Positions 10,605 through 20,741 of a stretch of DNA of 64,000 nucleotides are shown piece by piece. The position numbers were made by a program, and so were the translations under genes. Position 1 is the stretch's first letter. Every line of letters begins with the position of its first letter. The DNA is from Acanthosepion esculentum (taxonomy: Eukaryota; Mollusca; Cephalopoda; Sepiida; Sepiidae), in contig OZ038496.1 in the NCBI GenBank assembly GCA_964036315.1, positions 19,655,685 to 19,719,684 of the forward strand. Reading direction: 5' to 3'. Below the pieces are notes generated by a model that saw nothing but the letters and a program-made list of their open reading frames with translations, was not told where the DNA came from and did no database searches.

Positions 10605-10608
<4 letters not shown>
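10410..10608 (-). repeat. Hammerhead-bearing repeat, palindromic copy A
   Basis: 10482-10603 is a large palindrome: GTGAACATTGAAGTCAACAC at the left is mirrored by GTGTTGGTTTCAATGTTCAC at the right, centre near 10543. Each arm carries the same degenerate hammerhead core. On the minus strand CTGATGA (10542-10536) and GTC (10512-10510) are intact, but GAAAC has become AAAAC. On the plus strand CUGAUGA has decayed to CCGACGA, again with AAAAC and an intact GTC at 10574-10576. The left flank (GGGATAAAGTGCTCAATATC, about 10429-10448) matches the flank of copy B at 12515-12540 in inverse. Catalysis is unlikely in this copy. Confidence 0.8.

Positions 10609-10643
<35 letters not shown>
10609..10643. 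repeat. (TA)n array
   Basis: TA run joining the palindrome to the next SINE. Confidence 0.95.
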
Positions 10644-10645
<2 letters not shown>

Positions 10646-10925
10646 TTGGGTTAATGATTAGCAGTTCAGAATGAGAAATTGAAGAGATGAGTTTAATTTC
10701 AGTTGAGTTATTACATTGACTTTTACATAAATTTCCTTGGGAAAGGTCTTTACCTATCTATCAGTTAAATAGCAGGACAGACAGTGCTTGTCAAGGGGAG
10801 GTACTACTTTGAATTCAAAACCTAGGGAGTGTTGTTTGGAAACTTTGTGGCACACTATACAACAGTTCTGTTATCAGCTCTTCTAAAAAGTGTCGGTGAT
10901 TCTACACAAGCCTTCACCACTATTT
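10644..10925 (+). mobile_element. tRNA-derived SINE
   Basis: Same family as 5223-5600: GTTAATGATTAGCAGTTCAG, then GAGATGAGTTTAATTTCAGT, CTTGGGAAAGGTC, TAAATAGCAGGACAGAC, AATTCAAAACCTAGGGAGTG, TCTAAAAAGTGTCGGTGATT and CTTCACCACTA in order. The region after the bipartite tRNA head is slightly shortened. Confidence 0.82.
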
Positions 10926-11059
10926 AGGAAATGGTCACTAATGTTTTTTTCAAAACTTCCTATACTTTGTAGCTCTTTGCAATGTTTGTCTTTTCACTAT
11001 AGTTCCCAGTCCTTTTTCTGCCATCAAGTCTATTTAACATTCTAACCATCATTAGGTAG

Positions 11060-11400
11060 GTTACTTAATCACTGTAGAGTTTGGTAATAGCAGCAGACAG
11101 TACTTGACTGTAATAGAAGTTGGCTCTGACTAAGCAAGTCTGTTGGGCAAATTGGTTTATATAAAAGCCTGGGAGATTCCATTCTGTTACCTGGGCCAGC
11201 CTATTCTGTAAGTTCTGATTGGCTGATGATTCCAGTGTGGATATTGTGCTCAATATCAATCCAGCATATTGTGACTATTCAAGAGAGGAAAATGTATTGA
11301 GTTACAATCCTGTTTATTTTTTTCAGCCAACTGGACACTAGTTGGAATCCTCCTTGTGAATTTGAGTTTCACACTCGTGATTGTTCATCTCCACCCCATC
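11060..11400 (+). mobile_element. LTR-like block, copy 1 (internally deleted)
   Basis: It carries a TATA-box-like TTTATATAAAAG followed by CCTGGGAGATTCCATTCTGT, TAAGTTCTGATTGGCTGATG and TTCCAGTGTGGATATTGTGC. It ends near GTTGGAATCCTCCTTGTGAA...CACACTCGTGATTGTTC. The same order occurs in copy 2 (11435-11950), which has about 200 bp more in the middle. The TATA motif, a downstream AATAAA (in copy 2) and duplication in tandem fit an LTR. The termini are not defined. Confidence 0.55.
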
Positions 11401-11434
11401 GCGTGAGGTTAATGGCCTTTGAGGGGAAATGAGT

Positions 11435-11950
11435 TCTTTCTGTCTGACTGACAAGGTAAATCTGCTGGGCAAATTGGTAGGTGGTTTATATAACAGCCTG
11501 GGAGATTCCATTCTGTTACCCGGGCAAGTCTATTTTGTAAGTTCTGATTGGCTGATCATTCCAGTGTGGATATTGTGCTCACTAAATATCCAGCATACTG
11601 TGACTTATTCAAGAGAGGGACATGTATTGAGAGGATGCAACATTATGGTATTTGGAGGATTGATTGATGACGGATGAGTTCTTTTGGTGAATGTGCGAAT
11701 TGTAATGAGTGAATGGGTTGTGAATCAGATTAGCTAGGTATAAGGTAGTCAGTGAAGACCAGCCTCAACCCATTCCACCTTTTTGTCTTTGTGCCATAAT
11801 TGTATTTTTATGCAATAAATATCGAGGGACATATATTCAGCTACAACTCTGTTTGTTTTTGTCAGCCAGTTGGAAACCTCCTTATGAAGGTGAGTCTCAC
11901 ACTATTGATTGTTCAATCTCACACTCTTGATTGTTCAATCACATCAATGT
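11435..11950 (+). mobile_element. LTR-like block, copy 2
   Basis: It repeats copy 1 (TTATATAACAGCCTGGGAGA, CTGATTGGCTGATCATTCC) and adds ATTAGCTAGGTATAAGG, ACCAGCCTCAACCCATTCC, TGTGCCATAATTGTA and GCAATAAATA, a polyadenylation-like signal. It then runs through GTTGGAAACCTCCTTATGAA to GATTGTTCAATC. A third, partial copy at 63420-63644 stops just after the AATAAA, as a transcript would. This suggests promoter, R region and U5-like tail in this order. Confidence 0.6.
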
Positions 11951-12049
11951 AAATATCACTTTAGTTCGATCAAGTCCAAAAGGACAAAATGTGTGACACA
12001 AAATTTTTTTCCAATGTCATAGATTTGCCTAATATATATTTTTTCAAAA

Positions 12050-12280
12050 ACAAATCTTTACTACATTACTTAAAAATTTAAAACTAAAGATGAAAAAGAA
12101 TAAACATAAATAAAAATGAAATAAACAAAAATAAGTAAAATAAATTAATCCAAACCAATAAATTAAATAATAAAGAAGTTAACAAACAATGGATGCATAC
12201 ATAATGATAACAACCAACAATAAAATAATCAATAATAAATAAAAATGTTAACAAATAACACTATAAATAGCAAAAACTGC
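12050..12280. repeat. A-rich AATAAA-type low-complexity tract
   Basis: The plus strand is almost entirely A and T with scattered C (AAATAAACATAAATAAAAAT, AATAAGTAAAATAAATTAAT). It could be an expanded poly(A)-like tail or a simple repeat. It abuts the hammerhead-bearing repeat copy B. Confidence 0.75.
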
Positions 12281-12289
12281 ATCCTGATC

Positions 12290-12545
12290 CACAATTATTT
12301 CCAGAATAAGTCAAAACATAACCATTACCACCTACCAAAATAACCATTAGAATAATATAATAAACTACCCACAATGCATCACTGACCTGTATATATAAAT
12401 AGTTGAGCAAAAACACAATGTATATCACCTGATGATTGCATTTAAGCATGAAATGAACTGTCACCTCAGGGTGTTGACGTCAATGTCCATTTTTATATTT
12501 ATATAGGCTCACTCCCTAATATTGAGCACTTTAACCCATGAATAA
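12290..12545 (+). ncRNA. Hammerhead-bearing repeat, copy B
   Basis: Plus strand: CTGATGA at 12429-12435, stem II region TTGCATTTAAGCAT with a TTGC/GCAT-type pairing, GAAAT at 12450-12454 and GTC at 12460-12462. This is the core order of a type I hammerhead, with GAAAC changed to GAAAU and a weak G-U paired stem III. The upstream flank (CCCACAATGCATCACTGACC, AAATAGTTGAG) matches copy C in inverse. The downstream flank (CAATGTCCATTTTTATATTT, TATTGAGCACTTTAACCCAT) matches copy A. Known animal type I hammerheads occur in Penelope-like element pseudo-LTRs; assignment to that class is inference. Confidence 0.6.
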
Positions 12546-12715
12546 CTTGTAGCACGGATGGCCACACTTCATAACAGGATGCTAGCTGAGCACATTCATA
12601 CAATCTCAGATGTTGTGCCATTCAGGGCTACACTTGTTTGTTTCATGCAAATGTGATGATAAAAGTTATTAGTAATTTTTGATAAGGAGTTTCTTTCCAC
12701 TCATCCCCTTTATGT
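12546..12715. other. Probable continuation of hammerhead-bearing repeat
   Basis: Non-coding sequence downstream of copy B (CACGGATGGCCACACTTC, GCTAGCTGAGCACATTC). No other copy in the window extends this far, so the boundary is unknown. Confidence 0.35.
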
Positions 12716-12725
12716 GTGTGTGTGT

Positions 12726-12788
<63 letters not shown>
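12716..12788. repeat. (TG)(CA)(TA)n microsatellite
   Basis: GTGTGTGTGT, then ACACACACACA, then about 50 bp of TA. Confidence 0.96.
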
Positions 12789-12791
<3 letters not shown>

Positions 12792-13175
12792 TACCCAAAA
12801 ACTGTATACACACTTCAGTAAAGGAAAAACTTGTATTGATAGTCTAATACTAAATTTATTCAGACATCACAAGATTAATACAAGTTACCTTTGGACTCAA
12901 TAGTCACAAGAGATGCTCAAAATGGTGGCCTTTAGCTTTCAGACATTTATCAGTATGTCATTTATCAGTGCTTGGACACTACTGGACAAAGTGTCCAGTG
13001 GGATTGCTACACATGCATTTTCAATTTCTTGTCTAAGGGCTGTCAATATAATTCCAACTGTCAAGAAAATATTGTACTACACTTTTATCACAGTTTGATA
13101 AAACTACGAAAGACAAGTTTTTTTTTTTTCTTCTTTTTCTTTCCTGAAGTGTGTATATATTTTATTGGTGGACAC
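12789..13175 (-). mobile_element. Internally deleted mariner-type element
   Basis: The left end (12789) reads GTTTACCCAAAAACTGTATA then CACACTTCAG. The right end, reversed, reads GTGTCCACCAATAAAATATA then TACACACTTCAG, so ~32-bp terminal inverted repeats diverge toward the tips. A minus-strand relic at about 13050-12900 gives ALRQEIENACVAIPLDTLSS and then KLKATI, like the last residues of a mariner/IS630-type transposase (LRQEI...IP...EANG-type ending). The catalytic core is absent. Confidence 0.72.
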
Positions 13176-13207
13176 TCTCTTTCTCTCTATCTATCTATCT
13201 ATCTATC

Positions 13208-13241
<34 letters not shown>

Positions 13242-13259
13242 CACATGCACACGCATACA
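13176..13259. repeat. (CT)(ATCT)(TA)(CA) compound microsatellite
   Basis: Four motifs follow each other without spacers, ending in ACACACACTCACATGCACAC. Confidence 0.95.
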
Positions 13260-13675
13260 ATGAGATGCTTCAACCAACTTTCTTTTTTATTTGCTTGCCT
13301 TTTAGCTCTTGGTAAATTAGCAAAGTTCAAAGTCACTTCAAATGTTTTCTAATTGTTGGAAAGGCAATAGACTGCTGAAAAGCTTTTGTGAAATCAATAA
13401 TATTGGTTATGTGTGAAATATTCATGAATGGCCAATGCATTGGTGCACTCATATACTATACAACTCTGTTAGGCATTGTCAAACTATTAAGATGATTGTA
13501 CACAATCTACATGCATGGTATTTACAAGTTGGTTCTTTTGATAATCATGCTGTCTGTCTAACATTGTGTTCCAGATGAATAATATAAATGCAGATTATAT
13601 TAAAAGAATATTAGGGTACTAGGATGTAAACTAGCTCAATGTGAGCCAGTTACTACTAAACAGCCTCCCTTTTAC
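13260..13675. other. Unannotated spacer
   Basis: No gene or element was recognised. Confidence 0.45.
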
Positions 13676-13685
13676 ATATATATAT

Positions 13686-13765
13686 GAATTTAAACGCAAT
13701 CTTCAGGCTTGAAGATTGCATTTAAACATGAAACAAAGAGGCTGTCACTGCTGGTCCACTTTATA
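13686..13765 (+). repeat. Hammerhead-like repeat, copy D (divergent)
   Basis: Plus strand: CTTGAAGA (13708-13715), TTGCATTTAAACAT, GAAAC (13730-13734), a longer stem III loop, and CTGTC ending 13746. The left side holds the inverse, giving a perfect CTGAAGA on the minus strand (about 13705-13699), so this is again a small palindrome. CUGAAGA satisfies CUGANGA. The copy has an extra base in the plus-strand core and no clear stem I. It lies next to a TA array, as copies A and C do. Confidence 0.5.
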
Positions 13766-13784
13766 TATATATATACACACACAC

Positions 13785-14045
13785 ACACATTGTCATCCAC
13801 AGACAGACTGCTTTGCTGTATCACAGCTCGTCAGTGTGGCTGGACATCCGATTGCCTCAAGCTGGGATTTAAACTTGACTGATTTGGCATCAGTCGGATA
13901 TTCTACCCCTGAGCTATCAGCACCCAGTTGAGAGGAAGGCTAATTTTTATGTACTTATTCTAATTAATAATTATTAATAATGACTGAGAGGGCTCAATTC
14001 ATGGAAGAGCTTTGCAGTATTAGCAATAGTAGTCATTGTTTACGT
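13785..14045 (-). mobile_element. tRNA-derived SINE, family 2
   Basis: On the minus strand, 13925 to about 13855 folds like a tRNA: TAGCTCAGGGGTAGAATATC (box A), an anticodon arm GACTGA/TCAGTC, and GTTTAAATCCC (box B). Downstream on that strand is a body of CAATCGGATGTCCAGCCACA, CTGTGATACAGCAAAGCAGT and CTGTGGATGAC. Two related partial copies lie at 14098-14165 and 49040-49330. This head is distinct from that of the SINE at 5223. Confidence 0.75.
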
Positions 14046-14094
14046 ATTTTCTCCCAAGAGTGCTTGACCTGAATTAAATTTTCTTGTGGCGTAT

Positions 14095-14162
14095 ATATTG
14101 TCATCCACAGACAGTTTCACTGTATCACAGCTCATCAGTGTGGCTAGATATCCAATTGCCTC

Positions 14163-14165
<3 letters not shown>
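14095..14165 (-). mobile_element. tRNA SINE family 2, tail fragment
   Basis: It repeats GTCATCCACAGACAG, CTGTATCACAGCTCATCAGT and TGGCTAGATATCCAATTGCC of the family, and stops at a (TA)n array where the tRNA part would begin. Confidence 0.8.

Positions 14166-14212
<47 letters not shown>
14166..14212. repeat. (TA)n array
   Basis: TA run that truncates the preceding SINE fragment. Confidence 0.95.
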
Positions 14213-14215
<3 letters not shown>

Positions 14216-14640
14216 AATTAAGTAATTTTACTTATTTATATATTTATATTTTACTTCTAACATTATTTTTTATGTGTACCCGTATTCGAGTAGATTTAAA
14301 CAGAATTTATTTTGCCTGCCTGTCTGCATACTCAATAAAGAAAATGTACCCACGGGTAAGAATCATAACCTGCTCTACTCTTTGTAGTAGGAAACACCAT
14401 CTGATCCAGCATGCTTTTTAGAAAAATACATCCATTAATTCTTTAGAAATTGCTTTGTTTACATTTTGGATATGTGTTTTTGGAAATCTGAAAGAGTCTG
14501 TGCTTTAATGTCAAAATAGGACCTTGCTTTATTGTGATGCTCTCCATACATGAGTGGTAAAAGCATGATGAATCATACAAGGCTCATGAGCCACTCAATT
14601 ACTGAATGCAGTTTGTGGTATAAATATAAGTGTAGAAAGT
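14213..14640. other. Unannotated spacer with a short dispersed repeat
   Basis: Around 14425-14470, CCATTAATTCTTTAGAAATT plus GCTTTG is shared with 29315-29345 and partly with 8300-8320, so a low-copy repeat is present. No coding potential recognised. Confidence 0.45.
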
Positions 14641-15335
14641 GAGATTTACGTAGATAGATAATGGTTGGTCCTTGATTTGAAAAAGTTGTAACATTCAGGG
14701 AAGCATCCATGTGGGAGTCTGTTCAACAAAGCAATTCTTTTTCGTCTTTTCATTATCTCTCCAAAACTATGTTCTCCATACCATTTACTCAAGCTTGTTA
14801 GGTAGGTTATGGATTGTTTTCCTCTCATCCTCTTGCCCTCAATATTTCCTTGAGTATCAAATTTTCCAAGCCTGCTTTCCTCATTATGTGCTGTAGAAAT
14901 TTCAGCTATCTCTTTCAGATGTTAAGTATAAGTCTCCTTTTTGTTTCCATTTTCTCTAAAACTTTGTGCTAAGGTGTTTTGTGTCCAAGAAATATTGGAG
15001 AAATGAGGTCATTTTTTTATTGCATGAGTATTTTCTTATTTTATGTGACATCTCTTCAGGACGTAAATGATTATAGCTCTCCACAACTTCCTGTCCTTTG
15101 TAATGCTTATCTCCTTACTATCTCTCTAGTCTTCTTCATCTGCCATTTTCTGCATAATGTGTCCCAGAATTTTCAACTCTCTCTTTCTGGTACTAAGTAC
15201 GAGTTTCCTTGTCGTTTCTATTTTCCTTAAAACTATCTCATTGCTCACATGCTCTGGCCATGGTATTCTCAGCATCCTCTTGTAGAATGACATCTCTGTT
15301 GCCTCAAGTATATTGCAGATTTTATAAATGCTAAT
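14640..15335 (-). mobile_element. Two RTE-like LINE tails in tandem
   Basis: Minus-strand frames read ILEATEMSFYKRMLRIPWPE with HVSNEIVL, RKLVLSTRKRELKILGHIM (15330 to about 15126), and RGKQSITYLTSLSKWY (about 14820). These are the familiar words of the C-terminal part of RTE-like endonuclease/reverse transcriptase. The KLILSxRKRxLKFLGHIM segment occurs twice (about 15120-15260 and 14870-14990), so two 5'-truncated tails lie side by side. Both are frameshifted and dead. Confidence 0.8.
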
Positions 15336-16035
15336 TTTTAGCAAAATGTATTTTTCATGGTATCTAAGTCAAAACCTTACTGTTTCTAAGTTCTTTTGGT
15401 TATAAGCTAAATCAACAAGAAACCTGAAGGAGAAATTCAAACCTCTCAGAATCCAACCCACGTCTCTATTAATGGAACTAAACACAAGTGTTATTCATAG
15501 CAGTATAATTCTGAGTGCTGTCTGCAGGTCCATATCTTTACTACTGTTTATATCTCCATGGTAACACAGTAAATAGAAACTTCAGATTTCACCCTAAGAA
15601 ATAAAGAAATTATATGAACAAACAAAATATATAAAGAAATGGAATGCTTCTGTTTGCTTATTTTAATTCCTGTTGGTATTGTAAAGCATTGTCATATGAC
15701 TTGTGCACTGACCAAGTACAATGATAATTTTAGCTTCTTTTTGTAAAGTGCCACAAAAAGTTATCATTTGAGGAAAGGAATTCATGCAATCAGAAAGGTC
15801 ACTGTCTGGTCAGTCTCTTCACCAGGATTTGGGGAATGGGGTCAGAATTTGGCAGTCCTCTGGTAGTTTTGATGAATTGTCAGAGAGTTGCCCAGATGAG
15901 AGACACCAAATATTTAGGGTTTCAGATGGAAAAGAAAAAAAAAAACTTTTCATAGAAAATTTTTATCTCTGTATTCTTCTTTATATAGTTCACCTAAGCA
16001 TCAACTTAATCAATGTGTTCCTCCGCAGTTACAGT
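15336..16035. other. Unannotated DNA
   Basis: A 98-codon plus frame at 15784 shows no recognisable motif and runs into a TA array. I regard it as chance. Confidence 0.45.
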
Positions 16036-16068
16036 CACTTATATATATATATATATATACACACATTA
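16036..16068. repeat. (TA)n(CA)n microsatellite
   Basis: Short TA run then ACACAC. Confidence 0.9.
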
Positions 16069-16274
16069 TCTAGATCTTAATAAATGGAACATTGCAAAAC
16101 TTTAAGCTGATCTTTGATAATTATTATGAACTTTTTATATTTTTAAAATTAATTATTGCTCTAGATATATATTGAGCACATTACAAAATTCTGTTCACTT
16201 TAACATACATTAAATTGCATAATTTTGTAATTATAATTTTTTGTTGAAAATGATTACAAGTTATGGACACAATT

Positions 16275-16325
16275 CATATTAAGGACATAGGAGATTATGG
16301 CTCTCCACAGATTCCATTTCTTTAT
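16275..16325 (-). mobile_element. RTE-like LINE 3' tip
   Basis: AAGGACATAGGAGATTATGG followed by CTCTCCACAGATTCC matches the 3' ends of the RTE tails at 15050-15090 and 62170-62210 (GGATGTAGGCAATCATGGCC-type). Only about 50 bp remain. Confidence 0.6.
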
Positions 16326-16479
16326 TATCTGGAAATTGCCATGATTTTTGGGAAAGATAGTGGAGTGGTTTCCTATTGCTTCTTTGATAGTTTAGAATTT
16401 AGAGTTTGTATTAATTATGTTTTGATCAACAGCTGTATATTTTATAACTGGATAGAGGCACAGTTGAGTAATGAATAGT

Positions 16480-16810
16480 GGCTATGATTGAGGAATTGGA
16501 GAGCTAAGTTTGAATTCCAGTAGAGTTTGTTACATTCATTCATGTGCAAATACCCTTGGGAAATTTATGAACCCATCTTCTCCTACAACTATAAATAAAT
16601 AACAGGAGAGACTGGGTCCTATAGCCTTGGTTGGTAACTGGTCTAGTATTTTATATTTATTTGAAAAATAGTACTCAGTAGAACAAAGTAGAAAAAAAGG
16701 ACAACTCTGAATTCAAAACCTCCAATTATGGGTAAATATTAAGGCAGACTGTGCTCTTCAGCCTTGGTTAGCAACTAGTCTAGGAGGACAATGCTAAATT
16801 CAAAACCGTG
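16480..16810 (+). mobile_element. tRNA-derived SINE with internal duplication
   Basis: Head GGAGAGCTAAGTTTGAATTC (16498-16517), then CCCTTGGGAAATTTATGAAC, GGGTCCTATAGCCTTGGTTG and CTCTGAATTCAAAACCTCC. The middle block (TAAATA...CAGACTG...GCCTTGGTTAGCAACTAGTC) is then repeated at about 16728-16806. The duplication is private to this copy. Confidence 0.78.
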
Positions 16811-18180
16811 TATAACCCTGGCAAAGCACTTACTATGCAGCTACTGAAAGGATTGTGGAGTTCACAATGACTCTTTGAACCCGACTGTGGTTGGTCTTGA
16901 TTGATATATAACTACACTTACTCACATCTTTGTAGAAATTTTATTCTCTTTGTGGAGCTCTAATATGTAAATGTGTTTCTGTATTTGTCAGCAAAATGTA
17001 TGAAAAAATTATTATCTTCCTCAATCTTATGGTCGCCCATCAGATTCCATCCTTGCTTTCAGGCATTTTCCTTGTACAACTCCACCCAACATTTCTTATT
17101 GTTATTCAATTTTGATTCAAGGTATTTTAATCCATCTTAACCCTCTTCCCATGTAAACCAGCCCGTTGCACCTGTCTGATTACTTCTTACTTTCTCTTAA
17201 GCCCTCAACGTTACATAATCTTTGTATTAAAACCTTCAGGCTGGTTTTGTCTTCCTCAGTGTTAATCCGCACCATGTGATAGTTCAGGAGTATTTGATAA
17301 GAAATGTCAAGCTTTGTACCTTTGTCCTGGCTTTGCATAATAGGGCTTTCTTAAGATTATACAATAGTATTCGTAAGCTCAGACCAAATCCTTCCAGATG
17401 CCAGCCAGAAAATCATAGATCTCTCTTGTAATATATGCTACAAAAGTTGCTATCTACTTTTAATGATCATGAAAATAATGACCAAGGCATAAAAAACTCT
17501 CTTCAAACAATTTACAGTGAATTTATTTGACAAGAAACCCCATTGTTCCCATTCGTGTTCTTCTGGGAATCAGGGGATTCCAATTGACATTACATTCTCT
17601 GAAAGAGCACAGGACTCAGTTTCCCATGATTTTCCTCTCAGCAGTATCTTTTCTTCTCAGTGCAGTCAAGTACAAATTTTAGCTTGATCTTCATCAGACA
17701 TTGTGTGTCCACTGCTTGATAAAGTTGTTTCTTTATCTCCTTCCTTTATGACAACCATGACTACACTATTGTTGGTTATGTTTTACCAGAATAGCCCTCT
17801 TTCCCATTTATGTTCTATCTGGTCTTTACCTACTGCATGACTAAGCACCAAACAAACATCCTTTTGCTCCATCTGTTATCTTTTCTTCTTCTTGTATATC
17901 TCATCCACCTCCATTGTTTTTTCACTAGAAAGAGAGTCTCTTGTCTTGTCTTTGATTTATGTTGACCTTTTTCTTTTTCTTAGCCCTATTATTGACTTTT
18001 ACATTGATCTTTATGTATTTCTAGGTCTGTTTTAAAGTGATTTGGGGAAATTCCATTTTTATCAACAATATAACATTATACACTTTATAATTTAAGTATA
18101 TTGGCAAGGCATTTTTTAGTACGTCTCTGTTATAACTAATTGCTTTAAAACCAAGCATTTATTCATTTTGGGATGTTTAA
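16811..18180. other. Long unannotated stretch, pyrimidine-biased
   Basis: No open frame with a family motif. 17040-17960 is C+T rich on the plus strand and slightly richer in G+C than its surroundings. It may be a very old LINE or gene relic, but I cannot align it to anything by eye. Confidence 0.4.
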
Positions 18181-18300
18181 AAAGTGTAATGAGAAATCAG
18201 AGAAATGAGTTTATATTCCAATGAAGTTTGTTAAATTCATTTATGTGCAAATACTTTTGGGTATGACATTAATCTGTTTCTTGGAGGTAGTGTGTCTCTT
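18180..18300 (+). mobile_element. tRNA SINE head fragment
   Basis: GAGAAATGAGTTTATATTCC followed by AATGAAGTTTGTTAAATTC and GTGCAAATACTTTTGGG matches the head and first body block of the SINE at 5223. The remainder is missing. Confidence 0.6.
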
Positions 18301-19080
18301 AATATATATGCAACAAAATCCTCTGTGAAGGCACATGTGGGTGTTTCTGATGGATGACGTACTTAGTTGTTCATTTTCATGTTTTCACCTGTATATCATT
18401 GTTGGCTTTATACATTCCTTGTACACTTTATATTTTAAACATCTTGACAAGCTGCTTTTCATTATGTTTCGTTATGTTTTCCAACCAATCTTTATATGTC
18501 ATTTGATTTCAGTTTCATGAGTTCTGAATGTTATCACCAGTCTTAGTAGATATATTCCCCTGACGTTTTTTTGTTGTTGTCAAATCTAAGACTATAATTT
18601 AGTATGAGAATGAATTAAAAGCCTGTAAGATTTTTTAAGTGGGTCATAAATTGTCTAAAACAGTTTGTGTTTCTTCCTCTGGCCCATGATGTGAAAACTA
18701 ATTATTTCACTTCATTTGTATCTTAAGATGATCTTTAAGTAGAAGGGTAATAATGACATGCAGGCACAATCAAAGAGACTTTTTCGTGATTCTAATCATG
18801 TTCAAAGGGGAAAAAACTCTTTCCAAAAATTAATGCCTTGACTTTTTTATTGCTTCAAGCTCAAATGATTTATTTCCTATTTTTCAAAACTGTTTTTAAT
18901 TCTGCATTTTAGGCTGCAATTATTACAAAGCATAATTTTCAACAAGTCTGCATAAAGCATGATGAAAAATATTTATGAAATACTCGCAAGACTGTTCTTG
19001 AATTTCGTTAAATAATCTGCTTTGTACGTTATTGCTTGATGTATTTCCCAAATTCTTTTTCACTTTCATTCCATGTATAT
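18301..19080. other. Unannotated A+T-rich DNA
   Basis: No feature recognised. Confidence 0.45.
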
Positions 19081-19084
19081 GCTT

Positions 19085-19300
19085 ATAGCATAGTGGTTAC
19101 TAACTTGGAAAGTGAGATTTGTGAGACAAGTTTTAATTCCAATTGAGGTCGTCGTATTCATTTTTGTGCTAATAACCTTGATAAAGTTATGAGTCTATCA
19201 CTTCTCCTTATATCTTAGGTTAAAATAGCATGGTAGACTTGGATCTGGAGCCTTGGTTGGCTACTAGTTCAGGAGGACAATTCTGAATTCAAAATGGGTT
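19085..19300 (+). mobile_element. tRNA-derived SINE, partial
   Basis: It starts at CATAGTGGTTACTAACTTGG (box A like), then GTGAGACAAGTTTTAATTCC, TGTGCTAATAACCTTG, TTAAAATAGCATGGTAGACT, GAGCCTTGGTTGGCTACTAG and GGACAATTCTGAATTCAAAA. It ends before the distal half of the family consensus seen at 5223-5600. Confidence 0.75.
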
Positions 19301-19559
19301 GGACAAAACTCCATCCTGAAAAAATCTACTTTCTACTGAAACCACATTAGCAACACTTAACACGGAGAGGTGGTGGCTCTATGTTCTTTAGGAAGTTACC
19401 CCATGAAAACCAGCTTGATACTGAAAACCACAGTAGCCACAACTGGCATGTCTCTTTCTAAGTATCTATAGCTTTTTTGTTTCCATTTTACTGTTGTGTT
19501 GAAATTGCTATTTATAACTTTATCAGTTTTATTCTTATAGTTTTCTATGTCTACTATGA

Positions 19560-19990
19560 GGTTCAAAAAGTTTATTTATTTATTGTCATATTCACAATGT
19601 TTCAGCTGTTGTACGCTCCAACATTCTTCATACAATATACATTTGAATTTTGAACTGAGCCCTTTATTTTAGTCCACTCGGGTAGATTGTTCTAGTTCCA
19701 CGTGACATGCCCTTTTCTGGATATCTCAGTTTTCAGTTATTTCCCTTTAGTAACTCAACTCTCCAAGTTTTTATTCACCACTGCTGTGTCCAAGTATTGA
19801 ACTCACAACTCTTTTTAGGTCAAGTCACTGGATTACTTCAACCAACACTTTTATCCAATGGGCTATGTGTTGCAGTGAATGAAATTTCTGTTTGAAATTC
19901 CATTGTATATCACCTGAAGAAGGTCGGAGCATACAACAGCCGAAACATCATGAATATGACAAAGATGAGGACAACAATGTAAATAGTGTA
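19560..19990. mobile_element. tRNA-containing fold-back element, copy 1
   Basis: Outer arms are inverted: GTCATATTCACAATGTTTC, AGCTGTTGTACGCTCC and TTCTTCAT at 19586-19635 face CTGAAGAAGG, GGAGCATACAACAGCCGAAA and CATCATGAATATGAC at 19914-19962. Between them, on the minus strand (about 19880-19790), is a tRNA-like unit: GCCCATTGGATAAAAGTG (box A region) and GAGTTCAATACTTGG (box B region). The right arm ends in AAAGATGAGGACAA...GTAAATAGTG. A second copy with the same order lies at 23662-24130. Confidence 0.75.
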
Positions 19991-20069
19991 AACGGCAGCC
20001 TCATCACGGAAATATAGAAAAATGTTCTTATTTATTTCATTTTTATTTTTTTATAAAATATCCTCCTAC

Positions 20070-20084
20070 CCCCCCCCCCCCCAG
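20070..20084. repeat. Poly(C) tract
   Basis: Fourteen consecutive C on the plus strand. This is notable only because the window is so A+T rich. Confidence 0.95.
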
Positions 20085-20635
20085 TTGCTTCCTTCGGTCT
20101 CTAATTTGGATTATATTCATAGGTCTCAGAAGCATGGGTTTAGATTAACTTCCTTGTCTTACGTTAACAGAAAACTGAGGAAGGCTGAAGGAGACGTGGC
20201 CAAACAATGACCATAGGGAAATTGGCCCAAATGAACCCCATGGAATAATTACCTGCAAAACTAATGTCAGGGCAAAGATAACATTATATACCATCGTAAC
20301 CTTCAGTTTTATTTTGATAAATTATCATCTCATTTTTATAAATAGTTGGCACAATTCTAAAACAACCTAAGATGCCCTTTTGGCATAATACTTCCATTTT
20401 TGAAATGAGCAAACTGGTCTCTATTAGAATGACATCGACAATGCTCTGATGCAAGCACTTTTTGTGAAATTAGGTCGTAATTTTAAAAAAGAATTTATAT
20501 GATGCAAAAAGGGTATATATTGAGTTAGGCTCTTTACAAATGTCTTTTTCTCTCATTTCATGAAAAAACAGCACTAAACCACCTTTTAGTAGCAGACCAA
20601 CGAAATACAAAAATATAAAAAAGAGGAAATATATT
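20085..20635. other. Unannotated A+T-rich DNA
   Basis: No feature recognised. Confidence 0.45.
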
Positions 20636-20637
20636 TT

Positions 20638-20741
20638 TTAATCATTTCACTCTAAGCAAGACAATAAAGACACTAAAACAAAAGGGGTTACTGAGTGTGA
20701 GAGAATATAAGAAAAAGAAAATGTTATTAAAGAGGGGGAAC
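20638..20741 (-). mobile_element. CR1/Jockey-like LINE, 3' untranslated end
   Basis: AATCATTTCACTCTAAGCAA, then GACAATAAAGACACTAAAAC and GGGTTACTGAGTGTGAGAGA, is the reverse of the LINE 3' end also seen at 22920, 43940, 44475, 50890, 53170 and 60540. It joins the coding part at 21049 after a 307 bp insertion. Confidence 0.8.

Noticed and set aside
11170..11600. CTGATTGGCTGAT as a CCAAT-box promoter of a host gene
   Set aside because: It occurs in both units of a duplicated LTR-like block with a TATA motif, and no host gene follows.
17139..17160. TTAACCCTCTTCCC as a possible piggyBac end
   Set aside because: No inverted counterpart with TTAA within 2 kb on either side.
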